NCBI GenBank assembly: GCA_037953745.1
Contig: JBAKBP010000196.1
Coordinates: forward strand, 268,501 to 332,500
Source of the DNA: Lithodes maja
Lineage: Eukaryota; Arthropoda; Malacostraca; Decapoda; Lithodidae
Direction: 5' to 3'
DNA length: 64,000 nt
Part shown: positions 62,332 through 64,000 of the stretch, piece after piece
How positions within the stretch are numbered: position 1 is the first letter of the stretch
Layout: the number at the start of each line of letters is the position of its first letter
Notes under the pieces: model-generated
The model's database searches: none
What the model was told of the DNA's origin: nothing
What the model saw: only the letters and a program-made list of their open reading frames with translations
Translations under genes and position numbers: made by a program

Positions 62332-64000
62332 TGTTACGCTGGCCAGCTTGCCAGAATGTACTCGTAACTCGCTAGCGCTCGCCAGGGCAGTGAAATGGGT
62401 TATAATAATCGTAGTACGATGGTCTTTCTTTCTTAGTATTCATGTTGTCACAGACAGATCAGTGGTGTCTTTACTCTTGTCTGTGACACTTGGAAGTATT
62501 TTATATCATTGATAGAGTATAAGATAATATTTATGTAGTGTGAATTGCAAGGAGAGAGAGCGAGAAGGAGCAGCGAGGTGGTAGTATGTGGTGTGTATGT
62601 ACGTGTGCCTCCCTCGCTCGGGCGGAGGTTCCCACGCTCGTGATTGGTCGGCTGGCCTGGCGCGTCATATGACGCCTGCTCTTCATGACGTAGTCGTCTT
62701 TGATTGGAGGCCGCTGTCCTAGTAAGGTGGTGCGGGCATAATTCCCGCCCGTCTCTTCAGAGCTTGGTATGTTGTGCTTGGTCCTAGACGTCCCTTGCAA
62801 TCTGTCCCCAATCTAACCCTCTGTACTACTGTTTCTCTCTCTGAACTTCTTCTTTTCCATACTTCTTATCTTTATTCATATTATCCATCCCTTCTGGTTC
62901 TGCATACGACTTCCATAGTCGGCCAGTCGTATTACCAGCACCAGTTCTCACATCTATGTTTTGCACTAGCTTTAGGGATTATTAGAGTCATAGTCACATG
63001 GTATCATAGTATTGGGTGCTTCTAATTATTGAGTTGTTCTTTCCTACTATTTAATGCTAGACAGTGGAGGGTACCTTTGGTCGTTGTCTGAGTTATGTAT
63101 GTGAGTTATGTATGTGGCAAGTCAGAGCCCGTACGACTTCGGCGGAGCTAGGTAGCCTGTAACCCTTGTGCATATTTTTCCTTTGCGAGTGTAGCAGCAT
63201 ACAAGCGAAGGGCTTTTGCCTACTCTTGCTCGTATGCTTGCTACCTCATTTTGTTGACCTTTGTGGAGCGCCAGGGTAAGACCAGATACTTGAGATCTGG
63301 ACTTACCAAGAGAGCCTCCTAGTCACTTAATGTAACATAAGGGAAATCTGTTCAAGGGGAGACAGTAGACAACGAGCATGCTTGCGCTCTGCCTAGGCTC
63401 CTTGTACCTTTTATGCCACTGCTAGACTTTATTAGTGAGAAAGACAGCATTGTGTTTATTAACTTTAATTGCGTATGCTTTAGGAATTATTCACGCATTA
63501 TTTTAGCCTAGGTTGATGCATAGTGCACAACCCAGGTTGGCTGTTACGTTGGCTAAGGAAGTACTGTTTTTGAGTGGCTATTATTAGTGCTGTCACAGAG
63601 TTGTTGCACTCTCTTGTTTTATATATATGTATCCTACTTGTTGGTGTATTTAAGATACATGCATTATTTCTGTTCTATATTCGACAAGCATCTTAGAGCA
63701 TCAGACGTGTTATGCCCTGATTTTCTACAGGTTTAACTTGGGTGATGTGGGCTCTAACTGACTGGGTATATAAGGCTGCATGCACAATACAAGGTATGAG
63801 GAATAGAGAACACAAAATAAACACACGGTAACAAGACACACGATCACGTTTATTGAAGATGGTTAATAGGAAGCATAAGAAGGTATGAATACTCGTACAA
63901 AACAAATGATAGAAATGAACAACTAGCATTAGTGGATCTGGATGGAGCCTAGTCTCCCACTTCCAACGTTCAGGTATACTCTTCTGATCACTGGCTTGGT
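62332..64000 (+). repeat. LTR of a gypsy related to B (plus orientation), possibly running off the window
   Basis: It starts TGTTACGCTGGCC, like TGTGACGC of gypsies A and B. The segment 63195-63335 aligns with the gypsy B LTR read on its minus strand: AAGGGCTTTTGCCT, CTCATTTTGTTGACCTTTG, GCGCCAGG, GACCAGATACTTGAGATCTG, CAAGAGAGC. Upstream lie inverted CCAAT words and GCGTCATATGACGC. A TATATAAG word is at 63767-63774. No primer site or internal region is seen, so the 3' limit is unknown, and the part after about 63700 may be something else. Confidence 0.5.

Overview
The window is eukaryotic, intron-poor repeat DNA. I found no host gene, rRNA or convincing tRNA gene in it. The mixture of elements suggests an arthropod, most likely a decapod or other malacostracan crustacean: tyrosine-recombinase DIRS elements, Ty3/gypsy elements with long LTRs, 2A-bearing and CR1/L2-like non-LTR retrotransposons, pogo/Tigger and piggyBac transposons, long minisatellites and (CA)n/(GATA)n tracts. 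The taxon is an inference from repeat content, not something the sequence states.

Layout. Positions 1-2351 hold the 5' part of a DIRS element on the minus strand. Positions 2352-4933 are diverged satellite-like spacer containing a candidate tRNA-derived SINE and a small Tigger-type transposon (3748-4500). A nearly complete DIRS copy (4934-14427, plus strand) has inverted terminal repeats, an internal complementary region, and Gag, RT, RNase H and tyrosine recombinase reading frames. It is inactivated by frameshifts and a deletion that removes the RT catalytic motif. Gypsy A (14813-24134, minus) has near-identical 1.8-kb LTRs and 4-bp target duplications. A tandem pair of 892-bp units (24576-27450) follows; the second unit carries a TTAA-flanked MITE and a (GATA)n-tailed non-LTR insertion, and the first serves as the empty site. 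Positions 27451-29640 are the 5' half of a non-LTR retrotransposon with a 2A ribosome-skipping motif, a PHD finger and an endonuclease.

Positions about 29976-44088 form a nest. An old gypsy relic (C) was split by a CR1/L2-like retrotransposon (E). E was in turn split by an intact gypsy B (33903-43045) with a 1578-residue single-ORF Gag-Pol, and by a second (GATA)n-tailed insertion. All three gypsies place integrase before reverse transcriptase, the Ty1/copia-like order known from the Gmr1 group.

Positions 44089-54659 are dominated by cut-and-paste transposons: a degenerate Tigger (47612-51136) that landed in a tandem repeat and received TTAA MITEs, one of them itself containing another MITE, beside a degenerate piggyBac transposase. 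From 56560 there is a non-LTR fragment split by a foldback Tigger-like element. Then come a 37-copy 38-bp minisatellite fused to a 14-copy 40-bp minisatellite (59019-60983), microsatellites, and an LTR related to that of gypsy B in the opposite orientation (from 62332).

If anything here is still mobile, gypsy B is the best candidate. The rest is a layered record of insertions whose relative ages can be read from the nesting.
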